From NCBI GenBank assembly GCA_009773055.1, contig WOUW01000002.1, positions 1 through 64,000 of the forward strand: 64,000 bases of DNA, written 5' to 3'. Below the pieces are notes generated by a model that had not been told where the DNA came from, made no database searches, and saw only the letters and a program-made list of their open reading frames with translations. The stretch is from Paracoccaceae bacterium. GTDB lineage: Bacteria > Pseudomonadota > Alphaproteobacteria > Rhodobacterales > Rhodobacteraceae. The position numbers were made by a program, and so were the translations under genes. This document shows, piece after piece, positions 1 to 8,637 of this stretch (position 1 is its first letter; each line of letters starts with the position of its first letter).

Positions 1-438
1 GTCGCCGGTCTGGTCCATCGTCGCAAACCAGTCCGCGGTGCGGCCAACGAACTCCTCGCGTGAGACAGCGCCATCGCCGTCGGCATCGTTGAACGCCCGC
101 ATCAAGCCACCTTCGGCACGCATCATGCCGGGCCACATGCCCTTGCCCATGCCGCCTCCAGCCTTGACGCCCAGCTCTGCGCGCATCTCCTTCTGATCGG
201 CGGCGCGGACCGCGTCGAAGGCGTCGAACTCCTCGGCTGAAAGTTTGCCATCCTCGTCGGCATCGAAGGTCGTGAACAGGTTGTCGCGCATGGTCTGCGC
301 CTCTGCCTGCGTAACGGCCCCGTTTCCGTCCTGATCCCAGTTCTGCACGAAATGCGCGCCGGGGTTGCCTTGCTGGGCATAAGCCCCGCCAGACAGAGCC
401 AAGGTCAGGGCCGCGGAAGTGAGTGTCAGCTTCATCAT
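1..438 (-). CDS. EF-hand calcium-binding exported protein (partial)
   Basis: The C-terminus is cut by the left window edge; 146 codons are visible. A signal peptide (about residues 1-21, ending GGAYA before QQG) sends it to the periplasm. Three canonical EF-hand loops are visible: DQDGNGAVTQAE (about 35-46), DADEDGKLSAEE (59-70) and DADGDGAVSREE (118-129); a fourth begins at the edge (DQTGD). All keep acidic residues at Ca-ligand positions 1, 3, 5 and 12. The start is one of two adjacent ATGs (438 or 435) behind an AAGGAG ribosome site. Small periplasmic EF-hand proteins of this kind probably buffer or sense Ca2+; the exact role is unknown. Confidence 0.85.
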   Translation of the reverse strand, partial: MMKLTLTSAALTLALSGGAYAQQGNPGAHFVQNWDQDGNGAVTQAEAQTMRDNLFTTFDADEDGKLSAEEFDAFDAVRAADQKEMRAELGVKAGGGMGKGMWPGMMRAEGGLMRAFNDADGDGAVSREEFVGRTADWFATMDQTGD

Positions 439-499
439 TCATACTCCTTCAAAGGTTTATAGCTATAGAACGAGCCAAGGCCGGATTTCCGTCGCAGGA

Positions 500-844
500 T
501 CATGCGGCGGCAAGTTCGTCCCAGCACGCCAAGGCATGCCCGGCATACATCAGCCCCGGTCCACCCCCCATCTGGATCGCCATGGCCAGCACATCGCCCA
601 GCTCTTCCCGCGTGGCTCCGGCCTTCATCAGCGCCTCGACGTGAAAATTGATGCAGGGCTCGCAGCGCAGGATGATGGACATCCCCAGGGCGACGAATTC
701 CTTCTCCTTCACTGTCAGCGGGCCATTCTCCTTGACGCCCCTGGACAAGGCGCCAAAGCCTTTCGCGGCCTCGGGCACAAGGGCGTTCAACGCGCGCAAT
801 TCGTGGCGCATGTCGGTGATCTTCGTGGCGTAACTCTCGGTCAT
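500..844 (-). CDS. Carboxymuconolactone decarboxylase / AhpD-like protein
   Basis: A 114-residue protein of the CMD/AhpD fold. The hallmark is the helix RCEPCINFHVEALMKAGAT, which carries the CxxC redox pair and downstream His used by AhpD-type peroxidase partners; the upstream LTVKEKEFVALGMSI and downstream MGGGPGLMYAGHA segments are also typical. The track ORF starts earlier, but the ATG at 844 follows a clear AAGGAGG site and gives MTESYATK. Members act as thiol-dependent peroxidase adaptors or as decarboxylases; with CxxC present a redox role is likelier. An FNR-type box lies 51 bp upstream. Confidence 0.85.
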   Translation of the reverse strand: MTESYATKITDMRHELRALNALVPEAAKGFGALSRGVKENGPLTVKEKEFVALGMSIILRCEPCINFHVEALMKAGATREELGDVLAMAIQMGGGPGLMYAGHALACWDELAAA

Positions 845-894
845 CGCGGCCTCCTTTTCCGGTTCCCGCATCGCACGGGATCGGGGGAAGCGCC

Positions 895-908
895 TTGACG
901 TGGGTCAA
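895..908. promoter_or_regulatory. FNR/FnrL-type binding site
   Basis: TTGACGTGGGTCAA is a perfect palindrome-arm match to the FNR-family pattern TTGAY-N4-RTCAA. Its centre is about 57 bp before the AhpD-like start codon, so a class II promoter (site near -41.5) would begin transcription about 16 nt before the ATG. It overlaps the stop codon of the upstream FAD oxidoreductase gene. Oxygen-responsive control is inferred from the motif and spacing only. Confidence 0.5.
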
Positions 909-1981
909 CCGAAGCGGGACGGGGACAGTTGCGCCACCAGCGCCGGCTCCAGACCTGGCGTCCGGCCCCCGATCAGGTCCGCTGCCAGACGGCTTGCCGC
1001 CGGACAAGTCTGGAAGCCATAGCCGCCCTGGCCCGCAAGCCAGAAGAACGTGGGCTTCTGCGCGTCCGGCCCGATCACCAGCACTCTGTCGGGCGAGAAC
1101 GTCCGTAGTCCCGCCCAGCTGGCCAGCAGCCGCGTCACCGGCTCGGTGACCATCTCCTCATAGCGCGCCAGACCCTCGGCCAGAACCATGTCGTCTGCCC
1201 AGGCGTCGTGTGGCTCCATCAGGTCTTCTTCCGCAGGCGAAACGATCAGCGCGCCGGCATCGGGCTTGGCGTACCAGTCCTCGCCCGGCCCGAATATCAT
1301 CGGCCATTTGCTGACATCATGCCCGCCCGGAGCCGGGATGCGCGCCATCGACCGGCGATAGGGCGCAAAGCCCAGCGGTGTGACACCCGCCAAGGCCGCG
1401 ACCTGGTCCGCCCAAGCCCCCGCCGCATTGACGATCATCCGACCCGTGAACTCGCCCGCCGCCGAGATCACCCGCCACCCCGCACCGTCCTTTGCAATCG
1501 CCGTGACCCGCGCCTTGGCCACGATCAGCGCCCCGCGCGCCTTGGCCTCGCGCGCAAAGCCCTGCATCAGCAGGTCGGTGTCCACATCCTCGGCGTGAGC
1601 CGCATAGCCTGCCATCGCGACGGTCTCGCGATTCAGGATCGGCACGATGCCCCGCGCCTCGTCGACGCTGATCCGGTCGAACTCCATGGCCACCAGGTCA
1701 TGCTCGAAGGCCGCGCTCGCGTCAGCCTTCGCCACCAGCAGCAAGCCCCGCGGCGACAGCACCCCCGGCACCGACCGGAAATAGTCTTCCGAGGCCAGCG
1801 ACAGCCCCACCACCGCAGGCGCCCCATAGCGCGGCTCGAACATGGCCGCCGACCGGCCACTGGCGTGATGCGCCAGCGCCTCCTCGGCCTCCAGCACGAT
1901 GACCGACCCCAGTTCCGACATCCGAGCCGCCGCCGACACCCCGGCGATCCCGCCCCCGATGATCAGGAAATCCGCGTCCAT
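905..1981 (-). CDS. FAD-dependent oxidoreductase (DAO family, D-arginine dehydrogenase/glycine oxidase-like)
   Basis: A 358-residue DAO-superfamily flavoenzyme. The N-terminus has the Rossmann FAD motif DFLIIGGGIAGVSAA, followed by LEAEEALAHHASGRSAAMF, where the His/Ser-Gly-Arg stretch resembles D-amino-acid dehydrogenases such as DauA. The C-terminus has the conserved FFWLAGQGGYGFQTCPA segment that closes the flavin site. The start at 1981 follows GGGAGG; the longer track start lacks support. It probably oxidises an amino acid or amine to an imine. It lies 49 bp downstream of the aldo/keto reductase on the same strand and may be cotranscribed with it. Substrate not predictable from sequence. 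Confidence 0.8.
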   Translation of the reverse strand: MDADFLIIGGGIAGVSAAARMSELGSVIVLEAEEALAHHASGRSAAMFEPRYGAPAVVGLSLASEDYFRSVPGVLSPRGLLLVAKADASAAFEHDLVAMEFDRISVDEARGIVPILNRETVAMAGYAAHAEDVDTDLLMQGFAREAKARGALIVAKARVTAIAKDGAGWRVISAAGEFTGRMIVNAAGAWADQVAALAGVTPLGFAPYRRSMARIPAPGGHDVSKWPMIFGPGEDWYAKPDAGALIVSPAEEDLMEPHDAWADDMVLAEGLARYEEMVTEPVTRLLASWAGLRTFSPDRVLVIGPDAQKPTFFWLAGQGGYGFQTCPAASRLAADLIGGRTPGLEPALVAQLSPSRFG

Positions 1982-2030
1982 ACCCGCCTCCCGCAATGCC
2001 AGCCCCTCAAACCACCGCCACGCGGCACTT

Positions 2031-2939
2031 TCAACCCGATCCCTCTTCACTGCGGTCCGTCGCCGGCGGCGGCGCTGGAACCAAGGCGGCGACTGCGGCT
2101 TTCAGTGCAGGTTCCAGCCGCAGCCGCGCAGCAGCAAGTGCAGGCGCCAGTTGCGCCGCATCGCGGGCCGAGACGATAGGAACCGGCCGCGCCGGATGCG
2201 CCATGACCCAAGCCACTGCCAGGGTCACCGGATGCAGTCCTGCCTCCGCCGCCAGCCGCGCAAAACCCGCGTCCACGCCTTCTGGCACCCCGGAATAGCG
2301 CCGGGCATAGCGTGCATCGGTCGTCAGCCGCCCTTGCCCGCCCGTCGCATACTTTCCAGTCAGGAATCCGCCGCCCAGCGGCGAATAGCTGTAGACCGCC
2401 AGCCGCTGATCCATGGCCATCGGCAGAAGCTCGACCTCCACCTGCCGTTTCACCACAGAATACATCGGCTGGATGGCATCGATCCGCCCGCCCATCGCGA
2501 CGGCGATTCCTTGCGCCTTCATCACCTGCCAGGCCGCGAAGTTCGACACTCCGATCCGCCGCACCAGCCCTTCGGCCTTCGCCTCTACAAGCGTCTCGAC
2601 CGTTTCTTCCAGCGGGGTCTCCGGGTCAAAGCGGTGCAGATACCAAAGGTCCACCGGAAGCCCGAGCCGGTCCATGCTCTCCGCCAGCTGAGCCCGCAGG
2701 TTCGCCCGTCCTGCGCCCCCGATATAGCCCGCCTTGGTCGCGATTCGCACGCCTGCGACCCCGCGCAGCAGCCGGCCCAGGATCTGCTCGGACGCCCCGT
2801 CGCCATAGCCATGCGCCGTGTCGAAATCGCTGAGACCCGCGGCCAGGCAGGCCTCGACCATCGCCGCCGCTGCGTGTTCATCGGCTGTGGTGCCGAACTG
2901 CATGGCCCCGAAGGCCAGTCCTTGGGAAACGCTGTTCAT
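2031..2939 (-). CDS. Aldo/keto reductase
   Basis: A 302-residue (beta/alpha)8 NADPH-dependent oxidoreductase. The catalytic tetrad is visible: Asp40 and Tyr45 in DFDTAHGYGDG, Lys69 in IATKAGY, and His102 in LWYLHRFD. The substrate and cofactor motifs IGVSNFAAWQ and YSPLGGGFLTGKY are those of the YajO/Tas-like AKR11-13 group. It reduces an aldehyde or ketone; substrate unknown. It begins just after the terminator that ends the purine operon, so it belongs to a separate unit, possibly with the FAD oxidoreductase downstream. Confidence 0.88.
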   Translation of the reverse strand: MNSVSQGLAFGAMQFGTTADEHAAAAMVEACLAAGLSDFDTAHGYGDGASEQILGRLLRGVAGVRIATKAGYIGGAGRANLRAQLAESMDRLGLPVDLWYLHRFDPETPLEETVETLVEAKAEGLVRRIGVSNFAAWQVMKAQGIAVAMGGRIDAIQPMYSVVKRQVEVELLPMAMDQRLAVYSYSPLGGGFLTGKYATGGQGRLTTDARYARRYSGVPEGVDAGFARLAAEAGLHPVTLAVAWVMAHPARPVPIVSARDAAQLAPALAAARLRLEPALKAAVAALVPAPPPATDRSEEGSG

Positions 2940-2971
2940 CGCGGCACCCTGCCATGGCGGCCACTTAACGA

Positions 2972-2995
2972 AAAGGCCCGCCGAAGCGGGCCTTT
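2972..2995 (-). terminator. Rho-independent terminator of the xdh/BMP operon
   Basis: A perfect 10-bp stem (AAAGGCCCGC / GCGGGCCTTT) with a 4-nt loop, followed on the minus strand by TTTTCGTT. It sits 22 bp after the BMP protein stop codon, where the seven-gene operon should end. Confidence 0.9.
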
Positions 2996-3017
2996 GGTCA
3001 TCAGCAAGGCTGACGGA

Positions 3018-4103
3018 TCACTGCGGAATGTCGCCCACGATGCCTTCGACGTAGAAGTTCATCCCCAAGAGATCCCCATCCGGAGCCGTGGCCCCTTCGG
3101 CCAGCCAGGGCGAGCCGTCCTGCTTGTTGATCGGCCCGGTGAACGGGTGGTAGGTCCCCGCCGCAATGGAATCGCGCAGCGCTTCGGCTTCGGCTTTCAC
3201 GTCCGCCGGCACCTTGTCGGTGATATCACCGATCAACACTTCGCCGCCCGCAATGCCTTCCCAGGCGTCCGCCTGCGCATAGGTCCCGTCCAGAAGCGCA
3301 CCGACGCGCTTCACATAATAAGGACCCCAGTTGTCGATGATCGAGCTGACGCGCGGCCCGTCGGCATAGGCCGCCATGTCCGACGCCTGACCAAAGCCGA
3401 TCACGCCCTCGGTTTTCGCAGCTTCGGCCAGGGGAGCGGTCGAGTCGGTGTGCGCCGCAATCACGTCAACGCCCTGGTCGATCAGCGCCTTGGCGGCATC
3501 CGCCTCTTTCGCCGGGTCGAACCAGGTGAAGGCCCAGACAACCGACAACTCGACTGCCGGGTTCGCCTTCTTGGCGTGCAGGTAGTAGCTGTTGATCCCC
3601 ATGATCACTTCGGGAATCGGGAACGACGCGATGTAGCCGATCTTGTTCGACTTGGTCATCTTGCCCGCGATATGGCCCTGCACCGCCCGGCCTTCATAGA
3701 AGCGGGCGTTGTAGGTCGACACGTTGTCGCTGTCGCGCTTGAAGCCTGTGGCATGTTCGAACTTCACGTCCGGGAACTTGGCCGCCACCGCGTTCGTCGC
3801 GTCCATGTAGCCAAAGGACGTCGTGAAGATGATGTTGCAGCCGCCCAGCGCCATCTGGGTCAGCACCCGCTCGGCGTCGGCACCTTCCGGGACACTTTCC
3901 TGATACTGGATCTCGACCTTGTCGCCGAAAGTCTTTTGCACATCAAGCGCGCCCTGGTGGTGCTGGTAGGTCCAGCCGCCGTCGCCGATCGGGCCGACAT
4001 AGACGAAGCAGGCCTTGACCTTGTCCATCCCTTGCGCAAAGGACGCGCCACTTGCCAGCAGCAGGCCCATCGCGGCGCTTGCCAGCAGATTTCTCCGTTT
4101 CAT
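3018..4103 (-). CDS. BMP-family ABC transporter substrate-binding protein (purine/nucleoside type)
   Basis: A 361-residue periplasmic solute-binding protein of the BMP/Med/PnrA family, whose members bind purine nucleosides or bases. It has an RR-containing Sec signal peptide (MKRRNLLASAAMG...GASFA, cleavage before QG) and no lipobox. The family fold shows in CFVYVGPIGDGGWTYQHHQG, GCNIIFTTSFGYMDA and GVDVIAAHTDSTAP. Translation starts 7 nt after GGGGAG. It is last in the operon after the two permeases, separated by a 48-bp gap holding a hairpin. Linkage to xanthine dehydrogenase suggests that purine bases or a related N-heterocycle are the ligand (inference). Confidence 0.92.
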   Translation of the reverse strand: MKRRNLLASAAMGLLLASGASFAQGMDKVKACFVYVGPIGDGGWTYQHHQGALDVQKTFGDKVEIQYQESVPEGADAERVLTQMALGGCNIIFTTSFGYMDATNAVAAKFPDVKFEHATGFKRDSDNVSTYNARFYEGRAVQGHIAGKMTKSNKIGYIASFPIPEVIMGINSYYLHAKKANPAVELSVVWAFTWFDPAKEADAAKALIDQGVDVIAAHTDSTAPLAEAAKTEGVIGFGQASDMAAYADGPRVSSIIDNWGPYYVKRVGALLDGTYAQADAWEGIAGGEVLIGDITDKVPADVKAEAEALRDSIAAGTYHPFTGPINKQDGSPWLAEGATAPDGDLLGMNFYVEGIVGDIPQ

Positions 4104-4122
4104 TCTTCTACTCCCCTTGGTG

Positions 4123-4140
4123 GCGGGGCTTGTCCCCCGC
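4123..4140 (-). other. Intercistronic hairpin before the BMP gene
   Basis: GCGGGG / CCCCGC (6 bp, 6-nt loop) lies between the second permease stop and the BMP start, upstream of the ribosome site. Such hairpins often stabilise or partly process mRNA so that the abundant binding protein is made in excess. No T-run follows, so it is not a full terminator. Confidence 0.4.
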
Positions 4141-4151
4141 AGTTATGTGCC

Positions 4152-5078
4152 TCAACGCGAGGCGTGAAAGTTTTGGCCCAACGCGGCTGGAGCGCCATTT
4201 GCCTTGCGCCCCGCCGACATGATGACCAGCACAAGGATGGTTATCAGATAGGGGGCCATCGACAAGTACTCGACCGGAATGGCCGAGCCCGCGACCTGCA
4301 GGTTAAGCTGCAATACAGTGATGCCGCCGAAAAGATAGGCACCGATCAGCACGCGCCAGGGTTTCCAGCTGGCAAAAACCACGATGGCCAGCGCAATCCA
4401 CCCTGCGCCTGCCGTGATCCCGTCCACCCATTGCGGCACGCGCGCAAGCGACACATAGGCCCCGCCCATCCCCGCCATCGCCCCACCAAAGGCGATGCAC
4501 ATCAAGCGGATGCGGTTGACCTTGTAGCCCAGCGCATGCGCTGCCTCGTGGCTTTCCCCCACCGCGCGGATGATCAGGCCAATGCGGGTGGATTTCAGCA
4601 CCCACCACAGCACCGCCGTCATCAGGATACTGAAATAGACCATCCAGTCATGCCCGAAGAGGATCGGCCCCACCACCGGCAGGTCCGCCAGCGCATCCGG
4701 CAAGAGCTGTGTCGTCGACGGCGGCTTGATCCCGTTGTAGCCCTGCCCGCCCAGGCTGGAGACCCCCAGCCCGAACAACGTCAGCGCCAGCCCCGTCGCC
4801 ACCTGGTTCGCCAGGAACACCTGAGTCAGCAGCGCGAAGATCAGGCTCAACAGCGCCCCCGCGACGGCCCCGCCGACAAAGCCCAGCACCGGGCTCCCGG
4901 TTTCGACCGCCACGATGAACCCGCCAAGCGCCCCGATGATCATCATTCCCTCGACGCCCAGGTTCAGCACGCCCGCGCGCTCCACCACCGCCTCGCCCAG
5001 CGCCGCCATCAGGATGGGCACCGCACTCGCCATCAGAGTGGCGATCAGGATGACCGGATTGATACCGCCAAAGTCCAT
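4152..5078 (-). CDS. ABC transporter permease (BMP/purine-type, second subunit)
   Basis: A 308-residue inner-membrane permease of the BPD_transp_2 family, resembling NupQ/YufQ. About eight to nine hydrophobic helices are visible. The signature EAVVERAGVLNLGVEGMM is followed later by AVGESHEAAHALGYKVNRIR, the cytoplasmic coupling loop that contacts the ATPase. It pairs with the gene starting 1 bp upstream to form the channel. Its ATG directly follows the upstream permease stop, so translation is coupled. Confidence 0.92.
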   Translation of the reverse strand: MDFGGINPVILIATLMASAVPILMAALGEAVVERAGVLNLGVEGMMIIGALGGFIVAVETGSPVLGFVGGAVAGALLSLIFALLTQVFLANQVATGLALTLFGLGVSSLGGQGYNGIKPPSTTQLLPDALADLPVVGPILFGHDWMVYFSILMTAVLWWVLKSTRIGLIIRAVGESHEAAHALGYKVNRIRLMCIAFGGAMAGMGGAYVSLARVPQWVDGITAGAGWIALAIVVFASWKPWRVLIGAYLFGGITVLQLNLQVAGSAIPVEYLSMAPYLITILVLVIMSAGRKANGAPAALGQNFHASR

Positions 5079-5079
5079 C

Positions 5080-6159
5080 TCAGTGCGCTCCCACAGCCAG
5101 CCGGAACCGGTAATTCGTCAACACGTCCACCGCCAGAAGGAAGAACAGCAGCATCCCCTGGAACACCTGGATCGCCGCATCCGGCAGGCCAAGGTTGGTG
5201 GCTGCCATCTCTCCCCCCACATAGGTCAGCGCCATCAGGAACCCCGCCAGCACGATCCCCAAGGGGTTCAAACGCCCAAGGAAGGCCACGATGATCGCGG
5301 TGAAACCGTAACCCGTGTTGAAGTCGATGCTGATCTGCCCCGCCGGACCCGTCACCTCGAACAGGCCGGCCAACCCGGCCAGCGCACCCGAGATTCCCAT
5401 GCACATCACCACCAGTCGCGCCGGGTTGACCCCATGGAACCGCGCCGCCCTCGGCGCCTGCCCGGCCAGCTTGATCTGGAACCCGGCCTGGTGCCGCGTC
5501 AGCAGGATATAGGCCAGCACCCCCGTCACCAAGGCCGCCACCCCGCCCCAATGCAGGCCCGACCCGGCAATCAGTTCCGCATTCTGCGCCGCCGGATAGC
5601 TGGAGAAGTTCCGGCTCCCCGGAAAGCCCATCCCTTCGGGGTTCTTCAGGAACCCGGTCGAGGCCTTGGCCAGGATCGTCTCGGCCACATAGACCAGCAT
5701 CAGACTGACAAGGATCTCGTTGGTGTTGAACCGTGTCTTCAGGATTGCCGGGATCATCGCCCAGGCCCAGCCGCCAAAGGCCCCCGCCACGACCATTACC
5801 GGAAAGATCCAGCGGCTTTCCGTGGGGAACACCGCGAGCCCCACTCCGGCACCAACGATGGCGCCCATGATGTACTGCCCCTCGGCCCCGATGTTCCAGA
5901 TGCCTGCCCGGAACCCCAGCGCAAGGCCGATGGCGATCAGGATCAACGGCCCGGCCTTTACCAGAAGCTGTCCGCGCAGGTAGAAAGCGAACTCACCGAA
6001 GATCGGGTCCCAGAAGATCGTGCGGATCACCTCGAACGGGTTCTTTCCCATCGCGGCGAACAGGATGCCGCCAGCGATCATCGTCAGGATCACCGCGACG
6101 GGAGGGGTCGCATAAAGCCAGAACTTGCTGGGCGTCGGGCGTTTTTCAAGCCGGAACAT
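5080..6159 (-). CDS. ABC transporter permease (BMP/purine-type, first subunit)
   Basis: A 359-residue BPD_transp_2 permease, resembling NupP/YufP. Its N-terminus is cytoplasmic and basic (MFRLEKRPTPSKFW), followed by many transmembrane helices. Family motifs: GLALGFRAGIWNIGAEGQYIMGAI in the first half and the coupling loop GQAPRAARFHGVNPARLV in the second. It overlaps the ATPase gene by 14 bp and is followed at once by the second permease. Together the two form a heterodimeric importer for purines or nucleosides. Confidence 0.92.
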   Translation of the reverse strand: MFRLEKRPTPSKFWLYATPPVAVILTMIAGGILFAAMGKNPFEVIRTIFWDPIFGEFAFYLRGQLLVKAGPLILIAIGLALGFRAGIWNIGAEGQYIMGAIVGAGVGLAVFPTESRWIFPVMVVAGAFGGWAWAMIPAILKTRFNTNEILVSLMLVYVAETILAKASTGFLKNPEGMGFPGSRNFSSYPAAQNAELIAGSGLHWGGVAALVTGVLAYILLTRHQAGFQIKLAGQAPRAARFHGVNPARLVVMCMGISGALAGLAGLFEVTGPAGQISIDFNTGYGFTAIIVAFLGRLNPLGIVLAGFLMALTYVGGEMAATNLGLPDAAIQVFQGMLLFFLLAVDVLTNYRFRLAVGAH

Positions 6160-7675
6160 GATGCGCGACCTCCATGCCGTGGGCGCCGCCCATCATCAGC
6201 CCGATCTCGTCCATCGTCAGACCCTCGGTGGTTCGGGGTTTGGTCAGCCGCCCCTCATTCAGAACGGCAAAGCTGTCCGACACTTCCAGAAGCTCATCCA
6301 GGTCCTGACTGATCACCACCACCGCCGCGCCTTCCCCCGCCCGGTCCAGGATCGACTGCCTGATCTGCGCCGCCGCCGCCGCATCGACCCCCCAGGTCGG
6401 CTGGTTGATGACAATGACCGAAGCCCCCTGCATCAACTCGCGCCCCATCAGGAACTTCTGCAGGTTCCCGCCCGACAAGGCCCGCGCCGCCACATCCGGC
6501 CCTGGGGTCCGCACGTCATAGGCCGCGATGATCTCCTCGGCGAACTTGCGCGTCCCCGCCCAGTCGACGAAGCCGTTCTTCGTCAGCCCCTTCCGAACCC
6601 CCGCCGTCAGAAACGCGTTCTCGACCAAGGACATATCCGGCGCAGCCGCGTGCCCGTACCGATCTTCTGGTGCCGCCACCAACCCCGCCCGCCGCCGCTC
6701 CACCGGTCCCAGATCACCCACCGGCTGGCTCAGGATACGAACCCGGTCCGGTGCCGACTTCAGCTCTCCCGACAAAGCGAGCAAAAGCTCATCTTGTCCA
6801 TTCCCCGCAACGCCCGCGATCCCCAGAACCTCGCCCTTCGCCACCGTAAAGCTGATCCCTTTCAGCGATGTCCCGAACGGGATCGGTGAGTCCACCGACA
6901 AGTCCGATACCCCCAGCGCCACCTCGCCCTTCGCGCCCAGCCGCCGCTCCGGCGTCTTCAGCGCCTGGCCGACCATCAGCTCCGCCATCTCCCGCGCGGT
7001 CCGTTCGCGCGGAGTGCAGGTGGCCACCACTTTTCCCCGCCGCAGGATCGTCGCCTCGTCGCAAAGGCTGCGGATCTCTTCCAACTTGTGGCTGATATAC
7101 AGGATCGCTGTCCCTTCGCTGGACAACTGCCGCAGCGTGCGGAACAGTATCTCCACCTCCTGCGGCGTGAGCACCGAGGTCGGCTCGTCCATGATCAACA
7201 GCTCCGGGTCCTGGAGAAGACACCGGATGATCTCCACCCGCTGCCGCTCCCCCGCGCTCAGATCCCCAACCATGCGCGAGGGGTCCAGCGGCAGCCCATA
7301 TTCCTCCGACACCGCCCGGATCTTCGCCGCCAGTTCCCGCATCGGTGGCGGGTTCTCCATCCCCAACGCCACGTTCTCCGCGACGTTAAGCGCCTCGAAC
7401 AAGCTGAAGTGCTGGAACACCATCGCCACCCCCAGCCGCCGCGCCTCGGCAGGCTTGGACGGCTGATACCCCGCGCCCCGCAGCGTCATCGAACCACTAT
7501 CAGGTCGCACCAGCCCGTAGATCATCTTGACCAGGGTCGACTTCCCCGCCCCGTTTTCGCCAAGCAGAGCGTGGATTTCCCCCTCGCCCACCGAGAAGGT
7601 GACATCGCTGTTCGCCACCACACCGGGATAGGCCTTGGTGATCCCCTGCACCCGCAGCAACTCTGGTCGCGTCAT
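6146..7675 (-). CDS. ABC transporter ATP-binding protein, two fused nucleotide-binding domains
   Basis: A 509-residue ATPase with tandem domains, like NupO/YufO and the sugar ATPases RbsA/MglA. The first domain has Walker A GENGAGKST (near residue 40), signature LSAGERQRVEI and Walker B LLIMDEPTSVL. The second has the degenerate P-loop GVAGNGQDELL and signature LSGGNLQKFLMGREL. The degenerate second Walker A is usual for this family. The track ORF starts 36 codons earlier, but ATG 7675 follows GGAGAAG and overlaps the xdhC stop by ATGA, indicating coupling. It powers the BMP importer. Confidence 0.93.
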   Translation of the reverse strand: MTRPELLRVQGITKAYPGVVANSDVTFSVGEGEIHALLGENGAGKSTLVKMIYGLVRPDSGSMTLRGAGYQPSKPAEARRLGVAMVFQHFSLFEALNVAENVALGMENPPPMRELAAKIRAVSEEYGLPLDPSRMVGDLSAGERQRVEIIRCLLQDPELLIMDEPTSVLTPQEVEILFRTLRQLSSEGTAILYISHKLEEIRSLCDEATILRRGKVVATCTPRERTAREMAELMVGQALKTPERRLGAKGEVALGVSDLSVDSPIPFGTSLKGISFTVAKGEVLGIAGVAGNGQDELLLALSGELKSAPDRVRILSQPVGDLGPVERRRAGLVAAPEDRYGHAAAPDMSLVENAFLTAGVRKGLTKNGFVDWAGTRKFAEEIIAAYDVRTPGPDVAARALSGGNLQKFLMGRELMQGASVIVINQPTWGVDAAAAAQIRQSILDRAGEGAAVVVISQDLDELLEVSDSFAVLNEGRLTKPRTTEGLTMDEIGLMMGGAHGMEVAHHVPA

Positions 7676-8637
7676 GCCCGCTTCTCCCCAACCGCCACGG
7701 CCGAAGCCCGCAGCATCTCCGCCACCACGCCCACCGCAATCGCCTGCGGATGCTTGCCCAGACCCGGGTCCCCAATCGGACACCTGATCCGCGCCACCGC
7801 CTGCGCCTCATGCCCCAGCGCCCGCAGCCGGGACCGAAACCGCCCCCACTTCGTCGCTGACCCGATCAACCCGCAGGACCGGAACCCCCGCGACAGCAGC
7901 CTATGGCAAAGCTCAAGGTCCAGCGCATGGGAGAACGTCAGCACCAGATGCTCCGCGCCCACCGGCGCATGATCCGCCACCACCACCGGATCGCTGGCCG
8001 GAACCACAGTGACCCCTTCCGGCACCACCCTGGGAAACCGCTCCGCCGACACATCCACCCAGGTCACAGCAATCCCCGGCAGCGGAGCCAAGACAGACAC
8101 CAAAGCCCGCCCCACATGCCCCGCCCCCCACACCCAGACCTGGCGCTCCGCCTCGGCCACCGGCTCCACCAGCCACCCGGCCACCAGCCCCGCCGCAGGC
8201 CGCACCCCTTGCCCCCGCGCCGCCGCCAGCACACGCTCGACCGCCAATGGCATCTCGCCGAGCCCCCGCGCGACAACTCCCGAAACCACCTCCGGCACGG
8301 CGTCATAAACCTCGGTCCAAAGCGTCACCGCCCCACCGCAGCACTGTCCCAGCGACGGTCCCAAAGCCACCCGCTCAACCAAACGCGCCTCCCTCTCCCC
8401 ACCGGGGGAGAGGGCTGGGGTGAGGGGGCTCCCCGCCAGCAAACCACGCGCCTTCGCCGCCGCCTCGAACTCCAGCGCCCCACCGCCAATCGTCCCCGAC
8501 TGGCCCTGATCCCAGACCAGCATCGACGCCCCGATCTCACGCGGGGACGACCCCTCAACCCCGGCAATTACCACCCGAGCCACCCGCCCATGCGCCTCCA
8601 GCGCCGCCGCCAATGCCGAAAGGTCAAACACGCTCAA
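7672..8637 (-). CDS. xdhC: Xanthine dehydrogenase accessory protein XdhC
   Basis: A 321-residue XdhC-family chaperone that binds molybdenum cofactor, promotes its sulfuration and inserts it into XdhB. The N-terminal XdhC/CoxI motif reads VVIAGVEGSSPREIGASMLVW with GTIGGGALEFEA; GQCCGGAV is the conserved Cys motif implicated in Moco binding. The C-terminal Rossmann domain has VWVWGAGHVGRALVSVLAP. It overlaps xdhB by 14 bp and the ATPase by 4 bp. Odd: a repeat-derived peptide (SPLTPALSPGGERE) sits between the glycine-rich motif and GQCCGG; see the repeat at 8391-8429. Confidence 0.93.
   Translation of the reverse strand: MSVFDLSALAAALEAHGRVARVVIAGVEGSSPREIGASMLVWDQGQSGTIGGGALEFEAAAKARGLLAGSPLTPALSPGGEREARLVERVALGPSLGQCCGGAVTLWTEVYDAVPEVVSGVVARGLGEMPLAVERVLAAARGQGVRPAAGLVAGWLVEPVAEAERQVWVWGAGHVGRALVSVLAPLPGIAVTWVDVSAERFPRVVPEGVTVVPASDPVVVADHAPVGAEHLVLTFSHALDLELCHRLLSRGFRSCGLIGSATKWGRFRSRLRALGHEAQAVARIRCPIGDPGLGKHPQAIAVGVVAEMLRASAVAVGEKRA
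8391..8429. repeat. Dispersed palindromic repeat, copy 1 (inside xdhC)
   Basis: CCCTCTCCCC-ACC-GGGGGAGAGGG followed by CTGGGGTGAGGGGG. It is the common proteobacterial repeat recognised in translation as SPLTPALSPGGERE. A second copy with the same architecture is at 41891-41931, outside genes. Here it is in frame and adds about 15 residues to XdhC. Confidence 0.75.

Noticed and set aside
1899-5294. 1131-aa plus-strand ORF
   Set aside because: Antisense shadow of the aldo/keto reductase, BMP and permease genes; Arg/His/Pro-rich, no start signal, no domain.
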